DNA of 64,000 nucleotides from Triglochin maritima. Lineage: Eukaryota > Streptophyta > Magnoliopsida > Alismatales > Juncaginaceae. Position numbers and translations under genes: made by a program. The stretch covers positions 18,318,542 to 18,382,541 of the forward strand of contig OY821791.1 of assembly GCA_963682175.1 (NCBI GenBank), given 5' to 3'. Shown piece by piece: positions 1 to 11,077 of this stretch. Each line of letters opens with the position of its first letter. Positions within the stretch are counted from its first letter, which is position 1. The notes beneath the pieces are model-generated. The model saw only the letters and a program-made list of their open reading frames with translations. It was not told the DNA's origin and did not search any database.

Positions 1-119
1 TGGGAATCAATCTCCAGAGGTCGGTTTAGAAGTTATGTTCCCCCATATACCATGAAGTTCTAAATACCAATCTCCCCTCTATAGAGGGTCCGTGGAGCAT
101 CTTCCAACTTAATTTAATA

Positions 120-905
120 TTTAATTAGTGATAGGTGTGTAAATGAATACGGATTTTCATATACGTATTTGTATTCGTGTACTTTATCTGATCTAAAATT
201 TTAAGGATATGGATAATAAAAATTAATAGTTGTATCTATTTTATATGGATATAGATATGACTTCTTTAATTGTATTCGTAGAGATTCATATAGTTTTCGA
301 ATCTGGATGAGAAAATGGATATGAATATGACTTTGTATCTCTGGATGATCTCTATTTTGATCTGCATTACAAAATAGAAATGGATATGAGTATAACTGTA
401 TATATCTTTTACACCCTTACTGTTTCAAGTAGAACATAATTACAACTTTACTTTCTAATATTCTATACAAAATACATATATTAATATGCATTTAGTAGCC
501 ATACAATAATACCAGCATCACATAATCATATAAATATAATAGCTTATTTAAAGAGTATAGAATACAAGACTAACATATTTATACGTTGGCCCTAAACCGA
601 AAACATACATCTTAGTCATTCGTTTATTTTACATGTTTTAGTAATTTATTTAATATTTGGTAACAAATTATATTAAACTTCTTTAACATACCATTTTTTA
701 ATATAATCTTATATATCATTAACAATATTGATATTCATTTTTATATCTGAAATGTATCCAAATCTGTGGTTTAAATTCGATTTGTGTCTGCAGCCATTTT
801 GAGTGGATATGGATTTAATTTTTTAGTATCAATATATAATATGTATCGTATCTGTATCAATTTGTAAATGAATATTTATATACTCGTATTCGTACCATAT
901 CCACA
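120..905. repeat. AT-rich hAT-like transposon debris
   Basis: This non-coding AT-rich stretch has a start-like TAGGTGTGTAAATG near 133 and inverted matches near 400-421 (TTTTACACCCTTA) and 880-905 (CATATCCACACC). The interior repeats short blocks such as ATGGATATGGATATG and TATTCGTA in both orientations. Such ends and subterminal repeats are typical of non-autonomous plant hAT elements. I could not find an 8-bp target duplication, so this may be two overlapping remnants. No gene is visible in 1-930. Confidence 0.3.
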
Positions 906-934
906 CCGTTTCAGCAAGTCCTAATCTTTATAAA

Positions 935-1090
935 TAAAAAATAAGGAAACTTTTTCAAAATAATCAAAAAAATAAAAAATTGAAAAATATGTACCGCATA
1001 AACTTGGTAAAATAAGCACATTGAAAACGGCACCTCCAGTGTCATTTTCATTAAGTGAAAACGACATCCGAGATGCCGTTTTTTCCTAGG
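935..1090. repeat. left terminal inverted repeat of the MULE
   Basis: This matches the reverse complement of 15000-15150 at roughly 80% by eye across the core (1000-1060), including AAAATATGTACCGCA and GCACATTGAA. It also contains a smaller internal inverted block around ACGGCACCTCC and GATGCCGTTTT. Confidence 0.5.
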
Positions 1091-1376
1091 GTTTAAATGG
1101 GGCTGGCCAGACACACCATCTTCCTTCTCCCACACCTAAAATTTTCCCCACTCCCCGTTACTCACTCTCTCCAGCGACCAAAACTGTTGAGGTTTGGTTT
1201 TTATTTTGTTTTTTTTATTTTGACATGAAATACAATGCATGTATAATTAATGTATTGTTGTTGTGTTCATGTATGAAATGTAGATTTTCTACACTCGAAC
1301 TAATGAGCTCCGGTACCGAATTGGTTATAGGTTTTTTCGATTGAATTGTTACATTCGTAGATGGGGTACCAGAATA

Positions 1377-2911
1377 TGGAATTGACATCATATCATGCAT
1401 ATATTTGTGTCTTATATCCTTTAATTTAGCCTAAGCAATATTATGTAATGAGTGTTTGTTTATTTTTCAGGAATATAGGTTTAGGAAGAAGAGGCTCAAA
1501 AAGGACTCAAATGCAAGGAAAATGACTAAGTTGCAAGACTTATGGACTGAGATGAAACAGAAGGACCCGGATGCAAAACCAAAAGGATTAATGAGTAAAT
1601 CAAGAAGCTCCACACCTTAATGAGGAGTATTTTGGCAATTAAATCCGGGCCCAACCATCAATAACCCAATTGGCACACCAAACACCAAGACATCAAGCTA
1701 GAATCAAGCCAAGCAAATCCAGACCTGATCAGAAGAATATAGACCGCTAATTAGCAGTCTGGATTGCTTCAACACTTACATGATTTGGTCGGGTGGTAGA
1801 TTAGGTTGTATTTAGTCCATATTTGGTATGCTTTTATTCCCATACCGGGGGATTGTCCCGGATTAGCTTTTTTCATGCCTATAAATAGAAATCTTCACAT
1901 TCCTTTGTATTCACCCATTGCTTGGTGACATTCTCTCTACTTTGAGTAAAAGCCTTGAAGCAAAAACTCAAGGTGGAGAAGAATGTCACTTGTAATGTGA
2001 GTCATGTAAATAAAATAATTATTCTTAGTTGTTTTTAATCTTGTCTTTTTAATTCTTGCATGCTTCTTTAGTTTTATTTTCCTTTCAATTAGCTTCTTTA
2101 ATATTCCTTTCTTGCTTAGTTTCATTTCCTTTCAGTATAATATTTCATTTTGTTAATGTAGTTTGTGTAATGATTAGTGAGTAGTTTCATCCTCATTTGG
2201 GGGATGGAGAAATATGTGATGTGATTATGTGATGTATTAGGTGTGTGTTATCTTAATCCTTTGAACCTTATATGATTTTCATAACCCTCTAATGGGATTT
2301 CACTCTTGTCTTTGATATGTTAATGCTCTTGAATGAATCTTAGTTTATGCTTAAGACTAGTGGACCTATTTTATGGGGAATTATGAGATGAGGATAATGA
2401 TGGAATTGATAAAGTAAACATGACATGTAGTGTATGTGCTCTTGTTGCCCTTACCTTTATTAATGTCTTGTATGTTTTAACGATTGGGTAAATCTTATTT
2501 CATGTAGAGGCATAATGGGGTTTGGTCTTTATACTTGAGTTCATTTAGCTTCATTGCAATTATTGTCTTGTATGTTTTAATGATATGATCTTATATTATT
2601 TCATGTGGAGGCAAAGTTGGATTTAGTTTTATGATTTTCATACACTACATGTTGTGATGACCATAATTGAACACATACACATATATTTGTATTCACATTC
2701 TTTCTCTACCCCCTTTGAGGTTTAATTTTATTGCTTATTTTCCATTTCCTTTCGCATTGTAGTGTAGCGTAGATCATAACTCATTTTCTCTCATTTCTTT
2801 CCCACTCGCCTTTGAACAAACTAAAGTCGACACACCTCCCTGTGGATCGACCCGTATTTGTCACCGCTTCAACGCGGTCGTGCACTTGCAGTTAATTAAA
2901 ACGTTCAATCA
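1377..2911 (+). repeat. 5' LTR, family A (Athila-type)
   Basis: This LTR of about 1.5 kb ends in TCAATCA directly before the primer-binding site. It shares most of its length with 11078-13176 and, in part, with 35898-38260, 39896-41456 (inverted) and 52137-52874. A palindrome-like AGACCGCTAATTAGCAGTCT lies at 1741-1760 and a TATA box at 1880-1887. The 3' part ends with the block CGCTTCAACGCGG, which also occurs in the LTR at 54068. Confidence 0.75.
1880..1887 (+). promoter_or_regulatory. LTR TATA box (TATAAATA)
   Basis: TATAAATA lies in CCTATAAATAGAA, about 120 bp downstream of the LTR palindrome. The same arrangement is present in the family A copies at about 11582, 36405, 40920 (minus strand) and 52603, so it is probably the retroelement's transcription start region. 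Confidence 0.6.
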
Positions 2912-2917
2912 AGTTTT

Positions 2918-2935
2918 TGGCGTCGTTGTCGGGGA
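2918..2935 (+). other. primer-binding site, tRNA-Asp type
   Basis: TGGCGTCGTTGTCGGGGA follows the LTR end. It differs at two positions (C to T) from the complement of the 3' end of plant tRNA-Asp, the primer typical of Athila elements. Confidence 0.7.
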
Positions 2936-3041
2936 GGTGCTCTGTCCAGACTTTGATTTGGACGATTCGAGTGGTTGTAATTTTTCCTTTTTTAGTTTTG
3001 GTTTGTTTCAGGGGTTGTAATAAGCAAGGGGAGGCTACTAG

Positions 3042-3134
3042 AAAAATTGGGGAGAACGTAACTCACTAGACCACCAATCAGCGGTCTTAAACCGCCAATT
3101 GGCGGCCTGGTGAGTTGCGTTCTCCCCAATTTTT
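3042..3134 (+). other. leader stem-loop enclosing two palindromes
   Basis: Positions 3042-3068 and 3108-3134 form 27-base inverted arms with about 25 pairs. The loop holds two dyads, around 3068-3087 (ACCAATCAGCGGT) and 3090-3106 (ACCGCCAATTGGCGG). They resemble the palindrome in this family's LTR. The structure sits about 110 bases after the primer-binding site, where retroelement RNAs often carry dimerisation or packaging signals. That role is inferred. Confidence 0.65.
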
Positions 3135-4486
3135 ATTGTGGTAGTTTATGTCTTCAATGCAGTGTTCTGGGAGTTCTATTTTGCATGTTTTAACATGTAG
3201 TTAGCTCCCGGATTAATAATCAATCCCCTTTAATCAACTTGGACCTTAAAACTCAAAACAAAATATTAGACTTCTTGCCATCTAGGTCATGCATCATTTG
3301 TAGACCTTGCACGCATTTGTCTTTTCTTTGCTTTACATTTTTGTTGTTGATTGCTGACGTGAGGTACGTGCACCCAAATTTCTCATTCATGCATGTTTCG
3401 ATTGTGCATTAGTTAGTAAGGTGCATCGGGACAAGAGTGAGTTGAGCGTTTGATTGGAGTGTTGATTGCTAGATTTAATATAAAAATGCTACTAAGGAGG
3501 GGTTGACCCATAAAAGATAAGGTGGGGGATTTCATCACCCTTTCCTTGGCCCTAAAAATCACTCTTAATAAAAGCTTTAATTCTAAAAGCAAGAAGACAT
3601 TGGCCCTAAGGATTTCGGACGCACTAGGAGAGTAATCTATCGAGACCGTCATGACCTGATCGGCATCGCTTGCCTTGTCGATAGTGGGAGGTACTGGATC
3701 TCTGGATCTGGTAACACTTGCTGGGTATTGTGGTCTTCGTTGTAGGGAGGTGAGGCGTGTCGAGACTAGTGACCTCAAAGTTAGGCATCGTCTAGCCTAA
3801 GGACCCATAGCCTTAAGTTGTTTGAGTTGTGTTTCTAGATTAGGTTTTTACCATCTCCCACTACCACGCTAGTTTCTAGGGATTCTTCCTTTATCCTCTG
3901 AGTCATCTTCTTCTCACCTACTTCTATGTTCTAGTCTTCTCTCCTTTACACTCTCTGGTAGAGTTTTAGGGTAGAGTCGAGCACTTTTTGAGAGCTTAGC
4001 CTCATGGTGGTGAGAGTGGTCGACTCGAGAGTTTTTTGTTGAGATGGATGGTTACATGGTCGAACATCCATATCATTGTTGGGACATGGACAATTCTTCC
4101 TGGTATTCTGAACCCATGCAACCTAGGGTGGCTCAGACTAACACCTCGTATGGTTGGGACAATCTTAATTGTGTGACTGAGCAATCTTCATATTGGGGTA
4201 ATATGAGAGAGGCACCGACTGCTAGACCCCCATCTAGTTACGTCGGATCATATGTTGGTCATCAAACTGAGACATTGCAAGAACATTTGGCCTCTTTCAT
4301 GCATGTGGTAGAAGACATGAGTGCACTGGTGGCTCCAGTAGTCGTATTGTGTCACTGTTGTGGGTTGAGTGATCATGTTTTCGGGGAATGTCCTTATGTT
4401 CCCCCAGAGCCTGAGTATGAGCATACATTTTCCAAAAATGCTCAATATGACCATTACGCATCCGCGTACAACCCGAGAGTGATGGA

Positions 4487-6620
4487 TGAAGGGAATGTGT
4501 TCTAAAAGTTTTACTTTTAAATGCCAATTATTATGAATTGAATGAGAAATCATTTTGTTCCTTGTTTATGTTATTTATCTTTTAGAAGTGTTAAGGAAGA
4601 GGCTCTTGGTCCTTAACCGTAGAGCTCTAAAAGATATTGGTTTACATAAAACAAAAGATATTCGCAATCATGGTAATAAACATGAGACATTTATTACCGA
4701 GTTAAGATTGTCGTGTTGGTCATAGATCATTGTAGCTCTACAAGTGAGTGACAACACGGGTACACAAAAGAGGAAAATATTACTTTTGTATACTGAATAG
4801 ACCTAATAAGTAAAACATTATAGAATTGTGTTTTCTGTGTCATTAATGTTTTACCGTGTCTTTGGTCCTTTGATATGAGACTTATATCCGATCACTTAAG
4901 AATTGCTTAATTAGACTAGTGTCTTGAGCTATCGATGAGTGTAGTGTAAATGCATTGGTTTGTTAAGTATGACTTTTGTTAGAGAAGATAGTTAGTCAAA
5001 AAATTATCATTGCCCCTCTTAATTGAGTGATGATATTAGTGGGCTCCTTGATAAAGCAAAGTTATAATGTGCACAATGTGATTTGAGTTAAGTCACATAT
5101 TTATAACTAGCTTAAAGAGATCAAGAAATGAATACTAATACACAGATGACACAATACTACTTTGTGTGTATTCTTAATATCATGAGGCAAGGGACGGACA
5201 CAAGTGGTGCACTCCATCACTAAATGGATCAGGTTTTGGTTCGAGTGGAATTAAGACATCTAACTAATTGGGAGTTATAATGTGTAGCTAGATACTGCTT
5301 ATAGTTTGTGATATTAAGCTCTTAATATCACTGTCAACTTAGTCTAGATCCTCCCATAGGTCACACCGCAAAAACTGGGAAACAAGAAGCTAGATTTTTG
5401 GTTCATATGATGTGTCGGGTTTCTTATAGAAAATATGACACATGTGGTGAACAAGTAAAATCAATTGTGTTGTATATAACATAATTAGAATCATGATAAA
5501 TTCATATGAGATGCATATATTATGGGATGCAATAATTTATTATTGCATAGGATAATATATTGCATAAGTTGTGAATTTGCTAAAACCCCCTAAAGTTCAA
5601 ATTTTGTTGGAAGTAAATCCAAAATTTGAAAAGGCAAAATCAGGTAAACGTTCGGTAATCCGTTATGGTTCCGTCGACCGAAGGATCTGTGGATCGGTCA
5701 ACCGAACGTGGAACGGATGGTCAAAATTGATTGACCGAACTTGACCAAAGTGCCTGGAGTTCTGGTTCGGTGTACCGAACCAGAAACGGTCGACCAAACA
5801 ATGTCCAGTTCCGATATTTTCGGTTAACCGAATGGCACTCGGTCAAAGACGCAAATTCGTCCGAACGGTTAAGAAGAATTTTTCTCCTTAAGAATCGGTC
5901 ATCCGTCAGGTGCACGGAAATCCGAACGTGACATATTCGGTTAACCGAGTATGTCTCGGTAGACCGAGTCCCAATCGATTTTCTGCCTTTGATAATTAAG
6001 AGATTAATTTGATCAATAGTTGGATTAGCTCCAAACTTGGTCAAACGTTTTGTGGGTGCATATAATGCATTTTGGAATTAGTTTATGAGAGAAAATTTCA
6101 AGAGAACATGACTTAAGAATAGTCATGATTGAGAGTAAGATTGGAACCTATAAATAAGTCCTTATTCTCCTTAATTAAGTTAGATGTTTTCTAATTATTT
6201 TCTCTCCTAATTCACCACAAAACCCCACGAAAATTCTCTTAGTTTTTTTTAAGTCTTTGGAAGGAGAAATCTCAGAGATTAAGGAAGGGGTTTGTAGCTA
6301 GATTCTAAGCTTGTTTGGAGATTGATTGGCTAGCTCCTTTCTCTCCAACCTTGTTTAGGGTTTCGGTGAACACTCAGAGGCATCCGGCGCAACGAGAAGC
6401 GACGATCGTCTTCTTCAACGTCTCTGGAACATCAAGAAGTATTAGAGAACTTCTAGGTATGAATTTCGGAGTCCCTTGTGTTTGTTTTAATGAGTTTTGA
6501 AACTAGTTATTAAAACAAACCAATGCATGCATGAAATAAATTGTAGAAAATTGTAATTGATCCTTATTGTGCATAAAAATTTCGAAAATATATATGTACA
6601 ATTAAACTAGAAATCCGACA
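4487..6620 (+). mobile_element. solo LTR, copia family B
   Basis: This 2134-bp LTR starts TGAAGGGAATG and ends AAATCCGACA. It is flanked by perfect 5-bp duplications ATGGA at 4482-4486 and 6621-6625. It is homologous along its length to 8314-10484, and its first 0.85 kb matches the LTR next to a copia pol fragment (48690-49531, inverted), which identifies the family. The separate flanking duplications show this is a solo LTR and not one end of a 6-kb element. A TATA box lies at 6148-6156. Confidence 0.85.
5640..5990 (+). promoter_or_regulatory. array of dyad motifs upstream of the LTR TATA box
   Basis: About a dozen full or half copies of TTCGGTNNACCGAA occur in 350 bp, including TTCGGTTAACCGAA, CGGTCGACC and TTCGGTGTACCGAA. 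Spacing is roughly 25-40 bp. The array ends about 160 bp upstream of CTATAAATA (6148). Comparable arrays lie at 9475-9850, 36990-37500 and 38950-39440. Confidence 0.7.
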
Positions 6621-7974
6621 ATGGATTCGTGGGGAGACAATTCTTATACAAATTCTTATACATAATTTTCACCCCAGTATCCTCCTCCCGAATACCCAGA
6701 ATTCTACCAATACCCCACTTCAAATCATTGGACTCAATCTCATCCCATCAACACCCAACCCCAAAATTTCCTAATCTCTGACTTGGACCTCATACTTGGC
6801 CGCATACCTGATTCCTTGAAACAAACTTTCCTTACGTTCATGGAAACCACTCAACAGTCCATACAAAATATGGCACTGAAAGTGAGTCAAATGACATAGC
6901 AATTATGTGAACGTGAGGAGAGTAACTTTTCTTGTCAACATGAGGATTCATCTTTTGATATCAAACCGCCACCACCACATCCACAAATTCAAAGCACAAT
7001 CTTTCAAAGTCAAACTCCTAGTCAGTCTGAGGGACTTGGGGTTTCAATTCACGATCACTTAGTGGAGGATTCGATTCACATTGAGAATAACATGAACCAA
7101 TTTCATCATGAGTCGGCACATGATTGTGCCTTATCTTCTTGTCTCGTGTCCCTTGAGCCACACAATCTTATTGTTGTGCCTCCTAAGGACTCACCTCTGG
7201 TGGAGCATGAGATCCCTAGTACCCTTAATTTCAAACGACCTGTTGTGTGTTTGCCTTTCACTATTGTTCCTGATCATCATGGAAATGATGGGACATCAAA
7301 CAATTACATCGCCAACAAGGGTATTAGGAGTTCCTTGGAGGATACCTTGGGTAAGAGAGTCACTTTTTGTTCGCCTGATGAGTCGGACATGCCTAACGAG
7401 GTTCTTGACCTCGTTCCGACCCACCATCTTGTTGGTTGGAGAGTTTGGATTGACGATCATAATTTCAGCACCGCAACGGGAGAAACTCTTCTTCTGTTGC
7501 CTCATATTTCCCAAACTCTTGAGAGGTTCAAGCTCTTTCAGTTTGATCTTTTGAATAAGACGCATTTGCGTCCAATTCATGAACATCTCCTTTCATCTTG
7601 TTCTCTTAGTGAGGGGGCCCAAACACGAGTATTATGACCCCGCGTGGTGTCATGTTTCCTTTTCAAGTGCATTTACCCACTTTTGAGGTTCCCATTTGAT
7701 GTCATTTGACAAATGAAGATGAGAACTTATTTTTGTACACAGTTATATTAAAAAAACGAAGTACAATAAAAGACTCCTTCAGTGAGCATCGATTGTTGTG
7801 GGCTCCAACCCTTGAGTATTTGGGCCCCATTTCTTTCACGTATTTGTATCCCTTTTTTAGCATCTCACAGGTTTTGAGGGAATTCGGGTTTGTGTCCATC
7901 ACTATAACCATGAACATCCTTTTGCGCTTCATATTGGTGAGATCTTCCCTTTTTCATGCATAATCCATGTAGTA

Positions 7975-8025
7975 TCTTGTCCACATTCATTGAGGACAAT
8001 GCATGAAGTAGCTGTGGGGGTGTTT
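7975..8025 (+). other. Athila-type post-coding motif and purine-rich tract
   Basis: CATTGAGGACAATGCATGAA followed by a G-rich GTGGGGGTG is nearly identical to 62979-63016 downstream of the last ORF of the pol-bearing element. The block marks the start of the 3' non-coding region in this element group. Confidence 0.5.
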
Positions 8026-8313
8026 TACGTGTGTACATATTCGAGTCTTTTTCCTTTGATTTTGTTTTCTTTTGTGTGCATTGATAGGGTCATGTTAGTA
8101 TGTTGTATTTAATATCGATATATCTGTTTGTCATGATCCTTGGGTGACTTGCCTTCTTTTGCTTGCCTAGTGCTTTAAAATTTTCACATTTCTTTCAAAA
8201 TCTTAATGTGTTTGCGAAAGAAAATGTTTTGTGGGTTTTACGTGTGTTTAACATGTGCAAAACCGTTGAGAGGCAAAGTAAAAAGAAAGCTCCCAAAATT
8301 GTCTTGAACTTGA

Positions 8314-10484
8314 TGAAAGGAATGTGTTCTAAAAGTTTTACTTTTATATGTCAAGTATTGTGAATTGAATGTGCAAACATTTTGTTCATTGATTATGGTA
8401 TTCGTCTTTTTGAAGTGTTAAGGAAGAGGCGCTTGGTCCTTAACCGTAGAGCTCTAAAAGATAATGGTTTACATAAATCAAAAGTTATTCACAATCATGG
8501 TAATTAACATGGAACATTAATCACCGAGATAAGATTGTCGTGTTGGTTATCGATTGTTGTAGCTCTACAAATAATTGACGACACGAGTATATAAAAGAGG
8601 AAAAGATTACTTTTATATATTGAATAGACCTAACAAGTAAAATATTATGGAATTGTGTTTCGTGTCATTAATGTTTTACTGTGTCTTGGATCCTAAGATA
8701 TGAGACTTATATCTTTTCACTCAAGAAGTGCTTAATTTGATTATTGTCAAAAGTTACCAATGAGTATAGTGATAAAGGCAATAGTTGGTTGACCATGACT
8801 TGTGCTGGAAAAGATAGCTAGTCAAACGATTATCGTTGCCCCTTTTAATTGAGTGATGATATTAGTGGGTCCCTTGATAAAGCAAAATTATAATGTGCAC
8901 AATGTAACTTGAGTTAAGTTACATAGTTATAATTAGCTTAAAGAGATCAAGAAATGAATAAAAATACAAAGGTGACACATTTCTAATTTGTATATATTCT
9001 TAATATCATGAGGCAATGGACGGACACAAGTGGTGCACTTACATCACTAAATGGATCGTGTTTTGGTTCAAGTGGAACAAATACATCTATGATAATTGGG
9101 TAACTATAATGTGTAGCTAGATACCGCTTATAGTTTGGGATATTAAGTGTTTAATATCGCTGTCAATTTAGCTTTGATCTTTCTATAGGTCACACCACAA
9201 AACTGGGAAACAAGAAGCTTGATTTTGAGTTCATACGATGTGTCGAGCTTCATGTGAAAAATGGACACATGTGGTGAACGAATAAAATCAATATTTTATG
9301 AGAATTGACATAATTAGAATCATAATAAATTCATATGAGGTGTGTATATTATGGGGTGTAATAATTTAATATTACATAGGATAATATATTAGATAGGAAT
9401 TTAGTAAAACCCTCAAAAGATCAAATTTTGATGGAAATAAATCCAAAATTTGACAAAGGCAAAATCGGGGTCAAACACGGTAAACCGTTTAGGGTTCGGT
9501 CGACCGGGGTGTCTTCAGAACGGTCAACCGAACGGGGAACGGGTAAACACAATTGGTTGACCGAAATTGTCTGGAGTGCCTGGACAATTGGGTTCGGTTA
9601 ACCAAGCGTGAATGGTCAACCAAGAAAGAATATTTTCGGTAGACCGAAGGTGACACGGTCGTCCGATTAATGTTCGCCAGGAGAAATTTTGGTGGGTCAA
9701 CGGTCGACCGGAGCAAGACGCGGATCGTCCGAATTTTTCCAGAGAATTTTTCTCATGCATATTCGGTCGACCGTCTAGCTCACGGTCCACCGAACATGTG
9801 TTATAACCGAATGGTTCGGTTAACCGAGAAGAGTTCTCGGTCAACCGAAAAACACGACTTTGCCTGAATTATTAAGAGAATAATTACATCATGGGTTGAA
9901 TTAATTACAGATTTAATCAAACGTTTTTATGGGTGCTTATGTGGCAATTTGAGATTAATTTTAGAAGAGAATAAACAAGAGATCATGACTAAAGAATAGT
10001 TCTTGATGAGGATGTCTTGGGAGCCTATAAAAGGACTCATCATCCCACTTGTTTATGACAATGCAAAAATTCTTTCTCTCTTTAATCTCTCCCTTAATCA
10101 CCACGAAAATCGCTTAATAGTTTTAAGTTTTGGAGATAGAAATCTCTGGACCTTAAAGAGGGATTATTAGCTAGATTCTAAGCCTAATCAGAGATTGATT
10201 GTCTAGCTAATTTCTCTCTAATCTTTTTTAGAGTTTGGTGAACACTTGGGGGCGAATCGGCGGGCGATTCAACAGGCAACGTGACTCCGAATCTTCGAAA
10301 AGGTTTTAGAGAACCTTTGGGTATGATTCTCTTTTTGTGATTTATTTTAATATATGTAGGATTGCATGATATTAGAATAAACACAAAGTAATGTACATAA
10401 AATTGTTGAAAGTATGAAATTGATCTTGTATGTTGTATTAATTTTTTTAAAATATATACATACATGGGGACACGAAATCCTACA
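8314..10484 (+). mobile_element. solo LTR, copia family B (second copy)
   Basis: This 2171-bp LTR starts TGAAAGGAATG and ends AAATCCTACA, between perfect 5-bp duplications CTTGA at 8309-8313 and 10485-10489. It is homologous to 4487-6620. A TATA box (TATAAAA) lies at 10026-10032, downstream of a dyad-motif array. Confidence 0.85.
9475..9850 (+). promoter_or_regulatory. array of dyad motifs upstream of the LTR TATA box (second copy)
   Basis: About a dozen copies of TTCGGTNNACCGAA-like motifs occur in 375 bp. Examples are TTCGGTCGACCG, TTCGGTTAACCGAG, TTCGGTAGACCGAAG and CACGGTCCACCGAAC. The array ends about 175 bp upstream of the TATA box at 10026. Individual motifs have diverged from the 5640-5990 copy, while dyad character and spacing remain. 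Confidence 0.7.
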
Positions 10485-11077
10485 CTTGATATATTAGGAT
10501 ATCTATTACAGTTGCTTAAGGACTTATCTAGTCGTTAGGATGCACCCCGTTTTCCCTCGAGGGCGAGTAATCATAGGGTTTCTGTACTCAAACAATTAAA
10601 GAAGTTCACCCTGAACCTAGTGAGTCAATAATTCGTGTCTGTTAATTTAAGGAAGTTTGTTGTAGTCAATGACCCTTTAAATCTTGTTGTATGACATTAA
10701 GTGTAAGGGTTTCGGTTCATGTGTAGATAAGAAATAAGTGAGTAGGTGTTCTCTCTTCTCGCACGGCTCCTATCACTCGGGAAATAGGTCTGAAGGGACT
10801 TCGTGTCTGGTGCTTTCGAGTCCATCGAGTCGAGTTTCTAGATTGAATAATGCATCTATGTTCGGATTTTATGGGTATATCCGCTGAAAACCCTCAAGAG
10901 ACAACACTCCTCCTTGACGACAACGAGGTTTAACGACTTGTTGCACGTGCTAAGTGCAACCGTGATTCCTACAAAAGTGAGTTAGGATTTCCCTGTTTTT
11001 CGTATGCTTTTTCCTTTCTTTCATTTTTCTTTTTCTTTGTTTTGCTCGGCACTAGCAAAAGTTAGGTGTGGGGTATT
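10485..11077 (+). other. 3' internal region and polypurine tract of the Athila-type element
   Basis: This is non-coding. The block 10885-11000, including TTGTTGCACGTGCTAAGTGC, matches 63850-63960 in the pol-bearing element. The purine-rich AAAAGTTAGGTGTGGGG just before the LTR at 11078 is the likely plus-strand primer. Confidence 0.55.

Larger units (their letters stand above)
4044..7637 (+). pseudogene. gag-like reading frame of the non-autonomous element, split by a solo LTR
   Basis: The frame opens at ATG 4044. It encodes a CX2CX4HX4C zinc knuckle (residues about 112-125, beginning CHCCGLSDH) and reads to 4486, where a solo LTR is inserted. The frame resumes beyond the 5-bp target duplication at 6621 and continues, with in-frame stops near 6661 and 6897, to the stop at 7637. 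The last 191 codons (7062-7637) are open. No protease or polymerase motif is present. The product would be a Gag-like RNA-binding protein. The C-terminal part has no family I recognise. Confidence 0.5.

Noticed and set aside
7702..8363. Small ORFs after the gag-like frame
   Set aside because: They lie after the post-coding motif at 7989 or overlap it, or cross an LTR border, and show no similarity.
4487..10484. 4487-6620 and 8314-10484 as the two LTRs of one 6-kb element
   Set aside because: Each copy has its own perfect 5-bp target duplication (ATGGA and CTTGA), no primer-binding site follows the first, and the gag-like frame of the host element runs across the first insertion.
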